NCBI GenBank assembly: GCA_015680685.1
Contig: MNCI01023945.1
Coordinates: 527,004 to 591,003 of the forward strand
Length of the DNA stretch: 64,000 nucleotides
Direction of reading: 5' to 3'
Origin: Gnetum montanum
Lineage: Eukaryota > Streptophyta > Gnetopsida > Gnetales > Gnetaceae
Shown here: piece after piece, positions 1-10,109 of the stretch
Position numbering within the stretch: the stretch's first letter is position 1
How the letters are laid out: the number at the start of each line of letters is the position of its first letter
Notes under the pieces: generated by a model
What the model saw: the letters and a program-made list of their open reading frames with translations, nothing else
What the model was told of the DNA's origin: nothing
Databases searched by the model: none
Translations under genes and position numbers: made by a program

Positions 1-1
1 C

Positions 2-121
2 AAAATAGAAATCATTAGAATAGAAAATCAACTTGAAAATGCTTTTACCAAACCTCTCAATGAACAACAACTCATTATTCTCTATAAAGACATGCATATA
101 AAACCTTGTCCTATCAAGTAA
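2..121 (+). pseudogene. Ty1/copia pol C-terminus (RNase H tail)
   Basis: The open frame beginning at base 2 ends with a stop at 119-121. It contains the string FTKPLNEQQL, the 'DxFTKPL' signature that closes the RNase H domain of Ty1/copia polyproteins. It is cut by the window edge, so only the last ~39 residues are visible. The usual ADIFTKPL appears as ENAFTKPL, a sign of decay. The element lies on the plus strand and its 3' LTR should follow. Confidence 0.85.
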
Positions 122-261
122 GTTTTTGCATTTAATTTCCATTAAAATATTACTCTAGATTTTCAAAACACAAAAAAAATTAATATATCTATATTTTCTT
201 TTTCTTTTTTTCCTTTCATATATTTAGAAGAGGATCTTCTAATCCTTTTTATTTATGTCCA

Positions 262-1382
262 AAAAGAAGGAGGTAACTAACTATTCCAAATTTAGATTTT
301 TTATGAACCAGAGATTTTTGACCTTTTGGTATGTCAAAACCTTAAGGAAAATGGAAAAAATAGAATGTTTGTGATGGATAATGATTTTGTAGATCATGAA
401 CAAGAATTCCACAATCAAAACTGATAACTCAAGGAAATGAGATCAACAAGAAGATGACGAAATGAAGACTACATGGGCAAGATGGGAGCTTGGACAAAAA
501 CAAAGACTACAAGTTAAATGAAGATGCTTCAAGGATTGCTAAGAAGGAAAATTAATAGGAGAAAGCCTCAGAAGTTAAAGCTCAAAAGTTGAGAAGACAT
601 CTTGAAAAAATAGTAGATGTATATCTCCAAAAATAAACGTCCCATTATAGATGTCCCACCTACTAGATAGAAGTCTCTCTTGAATTGAGGCCAATCTCAG
701 TTAGACATCCCAACTTCGAAGTACACGTCTACACTAGTTGTTTGGTAGTTGTTGCATGAATTCCAAGGAGTTTTTGAAAAATCTAAGGCTATAAGATGAT
801 GTCAAATTCTTGGGAATTGTGCAAGTAATGTTCACACATAAGCTCCTCATTGTTATTCTATACAATTCTATTCTTGCTACTCATTGTAACATCATTTTCA
901 TGATTTTAAGTTGTACTAAAATTTAAGTACAAGGACCTATAAATTTAGTTACATTCCTTGTTCTTTTCTCTCTTTCTTGTAGCCTTATGGGGTTGATGTA
1001 CTTCTTGCAAGAAGACGTTCGTATTAAGCTTGTTGGGATCTTGCAGGATTGAGTGGTTTTACAACATCAAAACACTCAGAAGTGAAGCTTAATTGTGTAA
1101 AGTTTGTGGTATCTTTGAAACCACATTCTAAGCTTGTTGGAACCTTATAGGGTTAAGTGGTTTCATAATGACAAAACACTCCAAAGCAAAGCTCAAAGCT
1201 TGTACAAGGTGTGGTGCCCTCAAACCACATTTTTTTATGAAGAAAAAAAGTTCCAAGGTGTGCACAAATTCTACCCTCCAAGTGTGGACATACCCAAGTT
1301 GGGAGACCATATATAATTTGGTGTGTTGATGCAATTTTAATTAGGGAACTTATTCAACCCCCCTTCTAATTTCTGAATCCTC
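262..1382 (+). repeat. Probable copia 3' untranslated region and LTR
   Basis: A purine-rich stretch (AAAAAGAAGGAGG) at about 260-272 could be the polypurine tract of the copia element ending at 121. Near 1340-1382 the sequence reads TTCAACCCCCCTTCTAATTT and then ends in CTCA, a typical 3' end of copia LTRs. Between them lie several GACATC/GATGTC motifs (about 595-715) and a tandem duplication (1027-1234). The LTR start cannot be placed and no partner LTR is in the window. Confidence 0.5.
1027..1234 (+). repeat. Two-copy ~104-bp tandem duplication
   Basis: Two consecutive units begin AAGCTTGTTGG (1027 and 1131). They share the order: a TAGGGTT/AGGATT box, TGGTTT, CAAAACACTC, AAGCTTAA/AAGCTCAA, then AAACCACATT at the end. 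They are diverged (roughly three quarters identical by eye). They lie inside the probable copia LTR. Confidence 0.6.
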
Positions 1383-1914
1383 AACTATAAGTACACCCAA
1401 GACATATAACCAATATAATAGTTTAGAATAATTATAGAGGAATATAACTATGCCAAAAGTATGGCTTAAAGTGACAACCTCCTACCTAACAAGATAATGA
1501 CGTAATTACTAGACTCACTTATCATTGGCTTAGTAAGGAGGATGATTCCTACTTGACAAACATTTGCATCACTTTTAACATAATTGCTTTTAACTTAAAA
1601 TAGTAAAAGGATTTGAGGAAATAATAAAAAGTTATGGTGAGATACTTATATATTATATATCACTAGTATATTGCTACTCAATGTAAACCTTTGTTTAGAA
1701 TCTTTACCATCATCTCTAATCTACTTATCAACATTAGTTTTGATCTTTAAGCTAACATTGCTCTTATAAGAAAAGGATCAATTTGCTTTATGAGCTATCT
1801 ATTCTAACTAATTAATACTTATTGTAGTACAAGTAAAAACACACATAGAAGCTTATTACAAATTAGTTTTATTATATTATATATGTTATTTTTGATTTCT
1901 TAATGTCTCTTAGT

Positions 1915-1965
1915 AACTTGGAGTTTCAAAATCAAGAGTCTTACCACTAGGCTAACATCTCATTT
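1915..1965 (-). repeat. Truncated tRNA-derived SINE
   Basis: On the minus strand this reads GAGATGTTAGCCTAGTGGTAAG..., matching the A-box end of the SINE copies at 3156, 3302 and 43962. The B-box half is missing. The surrounding bases 1383-2100 hold nothing else I can recognise apart from a possible SINE tail remnant (tacacccaagacatata) near 1390. Confidence 0.55.
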
Positions 1966-2102
1966 TTATCTAAACTCCTTTTGATTATGGTCATTAAGTT
2001 TTCTTAACCATTGAGTATATCTTGATCTATCTAGGCCATCAATTATATCATAAGCATGTTATATTTATCTTGGATGGGAGGTTGTTGGAAATAAAACTAG
2101 AT

Positions 2103-2255
2103 GATTATGTGTACTCCCTAGACATATATACAATATGAAATTTTTGTATAACTTAAATATAACATTATACCTCAATGTTTCCCACTAAAATTAAACTTGT
2201 GACTTAAATTTTCCAAATCAAGAGTCCTAGCATTAGGCTAATACCTCAAGAGTAG
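2103..2255 (-). repeat. tRNA-derived SINE
   Basis: The minus strand reads GAGGTATTAGCCTAATGC (A-box like), then 30-odd bases later AGTCACAAGTTTAATTTTA (B-box like), and ends near a GGGAGTACAC tail. This is the same order as the other SINE copies in the window. The B box differs from the GGTTCRANNCC consensus, so it is an old copy. Confidence 0.6.
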
Positions 2256-2990
2256 TTTATCATATGCTAGAAGTTTTTTTCTCTATAGAAAACCTTCTAT
2301 TAATCCATATCATTGGTTTGATTCTAATGCGAAACACTAATTTATGGATTAAAAAATAAATTTTGTCAAAAAAATTTCAAAAAAAGCTTTCTTTGATAGA
2401 TTAAGAATGGGATCATACCAAATTTAAGCTAAAACTAAAAGATAGAACAATGAGCAACATGAAGATAGAACATGATGATTATGTTTACTATAAGTACTAG
2501 AAGATGATCAACATATATTATTAGAATGTTATGGAATAATTTTTTTTAGAATAAAATGGCAAATCTTTGATCAATCTTTATCTGAGCTATTTAAGTTATC
2601 AATGTTAGTTCTATGACATTATATAGAAGATGTGTTCAAGTTACATGACTATTAGACACATCAATTATACTTAAGATTTATTACTTCTAATGTATATGGC
2701 ACAAGTTAATTTGTCTAATAAATCCTTTAGGTCTATACAAATATAATAAAATTTTAGTTTTAATGAACATAAGTAAAAATTTAGTTTTAGTTAAAAATAT
2801 TGTCAAAATCTTATATTTTTATCTATACTAAAACTATATTTTTATATAAACATGTTATTTTATGTATGAGTCTAATATGTGTAGTTGAACAGAATACCTT
2901 TAATTTAAAATATGGTGTTATAAATTACCTACATAAAATTTTTTAAAACCCATCATTACAAAAATATTCTTTCCATTTTTATACTGTAAA
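2256..2990. other. No recognisable feature
   Basis: AT-rich sequence with no coding potential, LTR ends or tandem structure that I can recognise. Confidence 0.5.
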
Positions 2991-2991
2991 G

Positions 2992-3135
2992 TAGTGATAG
3001 TGGCTTAAGTGGTTAGCTCATTATTTTGTTAGACATAAGGTTACAAGGTGGAATCACACTAGAGGCATTATTGTAGTACTTTATAAATATTTAAATATAT
3101 TATGTTGGTTATATGTTTTGAGTCTTCATGGAATC
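2992..3135 (+). repeat. Second type of tRNA-derived SINE
   Basis: GTGGCTTAAGTGGTTAGCTC fits an A box and GGTTACAAGGTGGAATCAC about 40 bases on fits a B box, with tRNA-like spacing. The body that follows (ATATTTAAATATATTATG...) differs from the main SINE family, so this is a different tRNA-derived element or a diverged subfamily. Confidence 0.55.
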
Positions 3136-3155
3136 ACTTTATAAGGAGGTGTTCC

Positions 3156-3291
3156 AACAATGAGGTGGTAGCCTAATGGTACAAGTCTTGGCTTGGTAAC
3201 CCTAGGTCACAAGTGTGATTCTACTAGATAGCACTGAGTTATAAATCTTGGGGTGTACATATGTTTCACTTATTTCGAGTTTCAACATCCC
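3156..3291 (+). repeat. tRNA-derived SINE inserted next to another SINE
   Basis: It begins AACAATGAGGTGGTAGCC, carries an A box (GTGGTAGCCTAATGGT) and B box (GGTCACAAGTGTGATTCTA), and ends TTTCAACATCCC, like the well-bounded copy at 43962-44112. It is flanked by ACTTTATAAGGAGGTGTT (3136-3153) and ACTTTATGAAGAGGTATT (3292-3309). These match at 15 of 18 positions and look like a decayed target duplication. The three mismatches are transitions. Confidence 0.75.
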
Positions 3292-3301
3292 ACTTTATGA
3301 A

Positions 3302-3507
3302 GAGGTATTAGCCTAATGGTAAGACTCTTAATTTGAAAGCTCTAATTCATGGGTTTGATTCTAGTAGGCAAAGTTGAGTTATAAAGTTTTAATTGGACTA
3401 TATATCTTGGGGTGTACCTATATTATAATTATTTTGAGCTATTGTAAGACTCTTGATTTGGTGTTTACCTATATTATCACTATTTCAAGGTTCCAATACT
3501 CCCTTAT
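3302..3507 (+). repeat. tRNA-derived SINE with extended tail
   Basis: The A box is in GAGGTATTAGCCTAATGG and the B box in CATGGGTTTGATTCTAG. The 3' part carries two tail-like stretches (GTGTACCTATATTATAA and TTTACCTATATTATCAC) before TTCCAATACTCCC. The 12-mer CTTTATGAAGAG occurs at 3293-3304 and 3508-3519 and is a likely target duplication. It probably predates the SINE at 3156, which sits at its 5' edge. Confidence 0.65.
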
Positions 3508-3753
3508 CTTTATGAAGAGATGTAATTCCTAATAATGAAATAAATATTTCACTCATAAATTACGCTTTTAATACATTTTCACTTTTTTGCTTAGGGGATA
3601 CGAGCATGTTAGATCCCAGAAAAACATTAATAATGAGCAAGTATATCCCAAGCTTGATACTAGGTAAACATCATAAAAAATAATAAAATAAATAAGATAA
3701 GGAAAGAATGAACTTTGTAATTTTAGGATTGTCTACTCAACTATATAACCTTC
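3508..3753 (+). repeat. Dispersed repeat shared with 44520-44630
   Basis: The string AATTCCTAATAATGAAATAAA followed by an ACTTTTT stretch and a GGATACGAGC motif recurs, diverged, at about 44527-44625 (AATTCCTAACAATGAAATAAA ... GGATACGGGT). Its identity is unknown. The two copies flank the whole nested retrotransposon block. Confidence 0.5.
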
Positions 3754-4612
3754 TGATGAAGTTCATTGTCAATCAGTTGTGTCGACGCATCCCCTTTGAT
3801 GCATTGACACATATGTGTCAATGTTAATGCATGTAAATCCAATATAAATGCATGAACCATCTACATTTATGACACCCTTTTCACTTGTGTAGTAAAGCTT
3901 TTGCAATTTTCTTTCATAGCACTTTGCCAACATTCTCTCTAAGTGTCCATAGCATAGAATGAATTAATCAAATGGAGTTTTATTCAAGTGGCATTATACC
4001 TAGACACAATTCATGAACAAAAATATAATCAACATTGGTTCCTTCCATTGTAGCACTTAAATTAGCACTTATTTTATTTTATTTTATTCTTCAAGCACTT
4101 TACTTTAATTGCATTTCACTTTCCTACACAGAAAAATAATGTTTAATTCCATAACAACATGAGTATAACCACTTTAAGCATAAGATATTAACATTTGGTA
4201 ATTCCAATAGTGAATACTTGGTATGCCCAATAGTAGGTACTTATTAACCTAACAATGTTAATATAAGTTTAGGACGGGAATAGGAAGTGGGAGTGGATGC
4301 TCTACACTTAGGATAGTCTAGAGTACACTTAATTTCATAGTTCATTATAAATTAATTAATATTTTTATCACTTTACCATTTTAATATTCTAATAATAAAA
4401 ATAACCAGAATATAAACATCTTATGCCTCAAGTATACTTAGTCATACTAACTGAGCTAACACAAGTGATGATTGAGAAGACAATGATCAACAACATAATG
4501 CTTAGTTATCTAGGATGCCTTAAGCCCCAAAGGGTCCACAAAATTTGATTGAATTGTCTGTGAAAACTTATGATCTATATGGTTGAATGTAAGGAATACT
4601 CACCGCTTATCA
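3754..4612 (+). repeat. 5'-type LTR of a Tat/Athila-like Ty3/gypsy element
   Basis: It starts TGATGAAGTTCATTGTC and ends CGCTTATCA, directly followed by a primer binding site. It aligns along most of its length with the LTR at 43414-44283 (shared blocks include CCTTCCATTGTAGCACTT, TTATTTTATTTTATTCT and CATCTTATGCCTCAA). A perfect 22-bp palindrome lies at 3802-3823 (left half CATTGACACAT). It is probably the 5' LTR of the outermost element, whose 3' LTR would be 43414-44283. I could not show a target duplication (flanks CCTTC and ACTTT), so it could also be a separate copy. Confidence 0.75.
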
Positions 4613-4614
4613 TT

Positions 4615-4632
4615 TGGCACCGTTGTTGGGGA
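4615..4632 (+). promoter_or_regulatory. Primer binding site, tRNA-Asp type
   Basis: TGGCACCGTTGTTGGGGA lies two bases after the LTR end. It differs from the plant tRNA-Asp complement TGGCGCCGTTGCCGGGGA at three positions, all transitions, as expected from deamination of methylated cytosines. Confidence 0.8.
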
Positions 4633-4769
4633 TCACTTATTGCTTATTATGCACTAAGTGTTCTAGATAATTAAATCATATAAACATCATTGTAGGAACA
4701 AAATGAATCACCAATAAAAATAATAAGAATATTTTATTTAAGGCACACTACAAGAACAAATTAAAAGAT

Positions 4770-5400
4770 GTCTTCTTCTTGCAAGGCTAGTTTACCACTT
4801 GTTTATGATTCTACAAAGCAACATAATAGAATAATAAAAAACTCAAATGAAGTACCCCAACTTAAGGTTCTTTACATCATTTAGATTCATATTATCTAGA
4901 TTTCACCTTCATTCTTTACTAGGATCAATAGTTGTGATGGAGAGACCTAGAGGACAACATTGTATTATCACCCAATTGAGCCATTCCATCAATGTTCATG
5001 ATAACATTGATCATGTTGGGACTTGAAGCAATAGCTTTGAAGTACCAAGTGACAGACCACCGCTCTAGAGATTAGCAACTTATAGAGGCCCAACTTCAAA
5101 AGGATAAACTCATGGAAGCTTATCATGAGGTCTCTAAGAGCAAAAGGGTTTCGATCACACTAACATCACAATCTAAAAAGAAGGACACTGAATATCCTTC
5201 AAGGTAATCTTAATACCAAGATCCTTCCCTCTTCTATGAAGATAACATGTGTTGGCAACCATTTGGGATCACCAATGTTTGACCTTCGGTCTCATGACCT
5301 AGATCACGGGAAATGAAGGTGTTCCTTCAAATAAGGTTTAGGTGCTTGCGGGTCTCTAGTAACACCAAGGCCTAGATACCTCCAAATAAACTCAGTGGTT
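4770..5400 (+). pseudogene. Degraded gag-like region
   Basis: A possible start (MSSS...) lies at 4769, about 155 bases after the LTR, a similar arrangement to the minus-strand element, whose gag starts ~125 bases after its LTR with MSLS. Around 5030-5170 one frame gives a charged, helical-looking stretch (QLIEAQLQKDKLMEAYHEV) typical of plant gypsy gag N-termini. Several stops and frameshifts interrupt it. No reading frame is intact. Confidence 0.4.
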
Positions 5401-6780
5401 ATAGAGCAAACTAAGCATGAATGTGTAGCTATTGTTGTGATTGTTAAAATGGTTGGATTTGTGTATAAAACTATAATTGGCTATTGTAACAGAAATTCAA
5501 CTAACCTTGTCAAACACTATGTGTCATTAAAGATTCCTATTTTATCAAGTCACTTAGTTTATATAGTTCCTATAGTACATTACTGAAAACAAATAAAATT
5601 TTACAAAAATGTTTGAGCACAATTCTACAAAAATCTACTCTTAATTTCTCCTAAAGAGAGTTCCACAAGAAAATTAAAAATAGAGCGAGATTCAATGGAT
5701 TTAGAAAAAGAAAAGAAAAGAAAGGTCGATTTGTGTAAAATCTCAAATATTTAAGCAAGATAAATTGACATGAGAAAACATTTCGCAAAAAAACTATTTC
5801 AATTCAATCAAAATATTACAAATTGTCCAAACCCTTTGAGCTCAACAAACAATTTTGTAAAAGACACTCTTATTAAACTACCAAAATGCTTTGTAAACAA
5901 CAAGCTTTTATTTGGCTATTTAATAGTTGTCAAGAATTGCAAATAATAGAACTATAAAAATATGACAATTTCAAGATTAAAATATCAAAGCAATAAAAAA
6001 ATTTTAAAATGAAGCTATTTTAGTCATTTCAAAGTATCAAAGATTTTCTACATCCTCTAGACTCATAAAGGCAATTTTTATAAGATATTACTATTAAATT
6101 GCTCAAGATGTTTTTCTAAAACAACATAAGCTCTTATATGGCAAACCTAATAGAAGTCTCGTATTGGGTAAAAAAAAGAGCTATAAGAGCTATTGAAAAT
6201 CCCAAAATTAAATGACAAGCATGATACTATCTAAACCATTAGCTAAGCAACTAAGACAAAATGGGAAGAAAAGAATTCACAGGATTTAAACAAAGCAAAT
6301 AAATTTATGAATTAACAAGCCATCTTACAATCTTCAATATCTTTCTTCTTGATCTTCCACCAATTTCCCCTCTAACTTCTACCCTTGAAGCTCTATTTAT
6401 AGTTGCTTCTCGATAGTTACAAACATCATGAAAAATTAAGGTGGGTTACAAACATTATGGGGGTTACTTATAGCCACCATAGAGTTAAATGCTATAGTTG
6501 ACAAGTGTTACAACCACCATAGGGGAAGTTATAATCACTTTAGAATTAAAAGCTATAGGACACTTGTTCCATACATAGGAAGTTGAATAACTCTACTTTA
6601 AATCCTCTTTATTTTGCTTTTTCTTTGGCAAAATAGGAGGTGGTGGTTGGATGGTATTATAAAATCATGTAATCTAACCCTCAAAAGAAATCATAAATAT
6701 TTTTCCCACCTGACCTTTGTTTATTAGAGATTTGCTATTTGATTTGTCCTTTGTGAAGTCAAAAATTATTCAAATCCTCC
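5401..6780. other. No clear gene; unidentified repeat DNA
   Basis: AT-rich. Around 6400-6560 the words GTTACAAAC, CCACCATAG and AGTTATAATC recur loosely, as in LTR promoter regions, but no LTR ends could be set. Nothing codes for more than ~60 residues. Confidence 0.4.
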
Positions 6781-6984
6781 AATGATGTAGAAACTGCCAT
6801 CCACTAAGAAGCGGAATAGAGATTTCGTGAAGAATACATGTCGGGCAGCCTTTCAGCATAAACGCAAGAAACCATAAGAGAACAAGCGATCTGAAAAATC
6901 CAAATGCCTTGCAACAGCAAATTGCTTGCCAGAACCATTTTATTCAAATTCGAATCTTGAAACTCCCCTTCTCACAACGATCCA

Positions 6985-7179
6985 CTCCAAAATGAATACA
7001 ACGCCCCCATGAGATCTTGTAGCAGAGAAAAAACTGTAAAGAGGGTTGTCTGTACTTCCTCCATTGTAGCAGCTGTTCCCATCAACGAAAACGGAGAGAA
7101 TATTGAACAACTTGATGAATCAAGATGGACACCCTTGAACTTTGTTAAGAATCAGAAAGAGGTCAGCAATAATTGCCAC
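6985..7179 (+). pseudogene. Fragment of a DFR/ANR/CCR-type NADPH reductase
   Basis: One frame contains SREKTVKRVVCTSSI followed downstream by LDESRWTPLNFVKNQKE. The motif VKRVVxTSS is the beta-strand and serine region of the extended short-chain reductases that include dihydroflavonol, anthocyanidin and cinnamoyl-CoA reductases. The LDExxWT...F...K part fits the residues before the catalytic YxxxK. The Tyr-Lys pair itself is absent: after KNQKE the frame runs into unrelated sequence at a GT that could be an old exon end (AAAGAG|GTCAGC). It is about one exon long with no neighbouring exons found, so I read it as a stranded gene fragment, either captured by a transposon or left from a broken gene. 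Confidence 0.6.
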
Positions 7180-7980
7180 AGAAATCCGCAGTTTTGTTTC
7201 TGTATCTCATTTCTCACATGGGTTTGCTAATGGCAGCCTTTATCTGTCTTCAAAACAGTAGCAGAGCATATGAGGCGGTCGCTAACCTGACTAGGGTTTT
7301 CTTCAGCACAGGTTTTGGCGAATTCGGCTTCGGTTCGGGAGCGATGATGATGCTGAGGACCTTAGAAATGCGTTATTGCGGCGTATCGTGTATTGTTGGA
7401 GTAGCTCATACGTGGTCATGGCAGGCAACTGCGTTTGCGGCGATTGCTATTTCTGCCTTTGTTGTTTTTCATTTTGCTGCCGCCGATGATTGCAGTATGT
7501 CTTTAGCCTCTGCAACTTTCCTTGGATCATGGACATCCTGTGGCTCCGAGCTACAATTGAGGGACTTTCTCAGAGCAAACCACATAGCCGGCATTCTATT
7601 TTTCCGAATTCCACTGCAACTCCTTTCAGCCTTAATTCTGCAATCTCCAGCAAAAACTCCCAATACCCACCATGATTGAACACAGCCTGGGTTCAGAAAT
7701 CCTATATAGCTCAATAACGGCTGAAAACCAATCCATCCATGAATCAGGACTTTCTCTGTCGTGACCTTATTATTATTATTATTATAAAACCAGAGACATC
7801 GCACATCCAAAAAGAGCAGCAGCAGCTTTTTTGTGGTGAATCGTTGCGGCTTTCATGGCACTTGAGAGCCCAATCGATCAATGGAAATGGAACCACCACC
7901 AACATAGCAGCAACAACAATTACAGCACAGTGCGGAATTATTCAAATGACCGATTCCATGTAGACCAGTGATTTAAAATC
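7180..7980. other. GC-richer tract with unidentified open frames
   Basis: Base composition is clearly less AT-rich than the surroundings. Open frames exist on both strands (plus 7173-7679, 168 codons; minus 7469-7810, 113 codons), but neither protein resembles a family I know. The minus one starts with a run of Asn from an ATT/AAT microsatellite. It may be non-coding flank of the same captured or relict gene as the reductase fragment. Confidence 0.35.
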
Positions 7981-8475
7981 CGTTACCAATAACAAAGCAG
8001 CTTGACTGCCCATAAACAAATGGAACTGCATCCAAGTGCTTAATTCAAATAAAAACGACAACCAAAAAGCAATGACAGGCGTGAAAAAGAATCTTTAGTA
8101 GGTGATTCACCCTTAGCCTTCTGTTTGTCCTGCCACCCTTTAGGAGGAATTTTTACATTGATGCGTACCAAAGTAATTGAGAGTGATTGAGACTAAGGTA
8201 TATATGATTCTTGACCCAAAGTCTCTTAAATGATGGAGGATAGGTCTTGAGAACCCTGGAAAGCTTTTTCCCAAAAAATAATTATTCTAAAATCTCTCCT
8301 TGATCAGATATTGCCTTCCATATTTGGATCAAAAATAGTTAAATCTTGAGCAACAATCTACACCAACATTTCAAGTTTGAATTTCATTTACAATGGAACC
8401 ACAACCTAATAAAGCCTACTCCATGAAATGGCCAAAATGTGCCAACAACATGATTCATCAATTATTACATTCTTG
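7981..8475. other. No recognisable feature before the gypsy LTR
   Basis: No coding signal, tandem repeat or LTR ends that I can see. A short open frame (8393-8584) runs from here into the LTR and is not gene-like. Confidence 0.4.
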
Positions 8476-9444
8476 TGTAGAAATAACTCTTCTAATTCTC
8501 TTGTTCTTTTCCGTACATGTGTGTTTTTTGCAAGTTTCAAGCTACATAGAGACATCTTGGAGGCCATGGAGTCATCTTGCATGAGATATGAGCTCTCAAG
8601 AAAGACGTCTTAGATTATAGAAGACATATTAGCTAGGAGTTGAGAGCTTGTAAGAGATGTCCCAAGTTCAAGGAAGATGTCTCAAGAAAAATCCAGACAT
8701 CTCAAGCGAGACATCCAAGTTTTGAAAGAGACATCCCAAACCAGAGTGAGATGTCTCACAAGTTGTTGAAGTTAAGCTGAGACATCCTAACTACAGCCAA
8801 GATGACTTAGGCCCATATGAGACGTTTCACCTACATTCTTAGTTTGATAGTGAGCTAGCTTGAGGAGATTCAAGATAACCCAAACATGTAGGAAAACTTC
8901 CAAAAATTGCCATTTCAATTTGAAAAACACTTGACAAGGTGAAAAAGGATGGGAAACAGTCGAAGATCCTTTAGTTAAGTTAGCAAAAGTTTTCTAGGTT
9001 TCTTGCCTTTTCTTGTTAATAAATGTTGGTATGTTTCATGCTTGTACCAAGAAGAGATGTGAGTGAAATGTCACGAGAGCACATGTAAAGAGTGTATGAG
9101 TGTGTATGCAACACTAGGTCAATTTATTGAGTATTGGCCCAGTGTCTCTTGCTTCTTGTGACTTGAGATCTCAATCCTGGATTAAGGGAGAGATTCTTCA
9201 TTAGTTATCTTACATTGAGAACAACTATTGTGTGGTTGTAGAGTCTCATGCACTATAGCATCGTTTGAATGATGAGAGTGTTTTGGATGTTTTTGTTAGT
9301 TTTGGAAACCTTGATGTAATCTTCTTTTCATAATTAAAGATAGATGTTTTTCCTATTTTCTAACATATTATTTGTCTTTTTATAATATCTGGATTTAGCA
9401 AGTTTGAAAATGATTTTCCATTGGAGTAAATCTACTCTAGTTAA
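8476..9444 (+). repeat. 5' LTR of the chromovirus-like gypsy
   Basis: It starts TGTAGAAATAACTC, matching TGTAGGAACACCTC at 20218 and TGTAAGGACACCTC at 39168. About ten copies of a GACATC/GATGTC/GACGTC core, spaced roughly 20-40 bp, lie at 8551-8830. The end is placed just before the primer site by comparison with the two other copies, with a few bases of uncertainty. Confidence 0.85.
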
Positions 9445-9448
9445 TTAT

Positions 9449-9460
9449 TAGTATCAGAGC
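9449..9460 (+). promoter_or_regulatory. Primer binding site, initiator tRNA-Met type
   Basis: TAGTATCAGAGC differs by one transition from TGGTATCAGAGC, the complement of the 3' end of plant initiator tRNA-Met. It lies a few bases after the 5' LTR. Confidence 0.8.
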
Positions 9461-9509
9461 TTAGTATTGATTATTGCTTGCACTTGGTTGAGGATTTTGT
9501 CAAATACCA

Positions 9510-10108
9510 ATGGTGCCTAAGAAGAAAGAGGTTCAAGCCTTAAACAAAGACATGGACAACATGAAGTCTACATTCTAGCTAATTGTTACTCAATTGGATG
9601 AAATTAGTGCAAAGGTAGATAGGAATGTTGGTCCTAGTTGTATTCCAACATGCAAGGGTGATGGGCATTCATGTTCAAATGAAGAAGTTTCACAACCTAA
9701 TGAAGATGGAGTAGATGATAAGGAAGGACAATCCAACTATGGAAGTGTAGGAACCCATTAGTCAAGGATTCCAACAAAAGGAAATCCTATTCCTCATATG
9801 GAAATTCCAAGAGCTCCAACAATGGCAACTACTTCTTCTCCTAGCAAGTTAGAAGAGGAAGATGAGGCAAGGGTTGCTAAAGCATTCGGAAATGTTGCTA
9901 GACTTTCATACATTCAGTTGAAGATTTTCAATCATGTCGATGAAATCAATGCTTTTTCAAGTTGGCTGAAGATACTTAACAAATACTTTTAATTGGAAGA
10001 GGCCCCAAATCACTTGAGGGTACCAATTATTGAATCTAGATTAGAAGGAATGACTTCTACTTGGTGGGAAAAAGGAGTTATTAAGTTATGGAAGATAGAA
10101 TGGTCAAC
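9510..10108 (+). pseudogene. Gypsy gag, N-terminal part
   Basis: The frame starts with ATG at 9510 (MVPKKKEVQ...) and runs with in-frame stops to the Helitron junction. The region around 9880-10108 has the gypsy gag core: LSYIQLKIFNHVDEINAFSSWL and, past a stop, LEGMTSTWWE (the conserved 'A..WW' block). It is cut at 10108-10111 by the Helitron and resumes near 16190. Stop codons at about 9579, 9762 and 9990 make it non-functional. Confidence 0.75.
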
Positions 10109-10109
10109 C

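Noticed and set aside
3156-3507. Possible tRNA genes
   Set aside because: A and B boxes are present, but no cloverleaf with a CCA-ready acceptor stem can be drawn, and copies have target duplications. They are SINEs.
7469-7810. Minus-strand 113-codon open frame as a gene
   Set aside because: No similarity that I can recognise, it begins in a microsatellite, and it overlaps an equally open plus-strand frame. Kept only as an unidentified tract.
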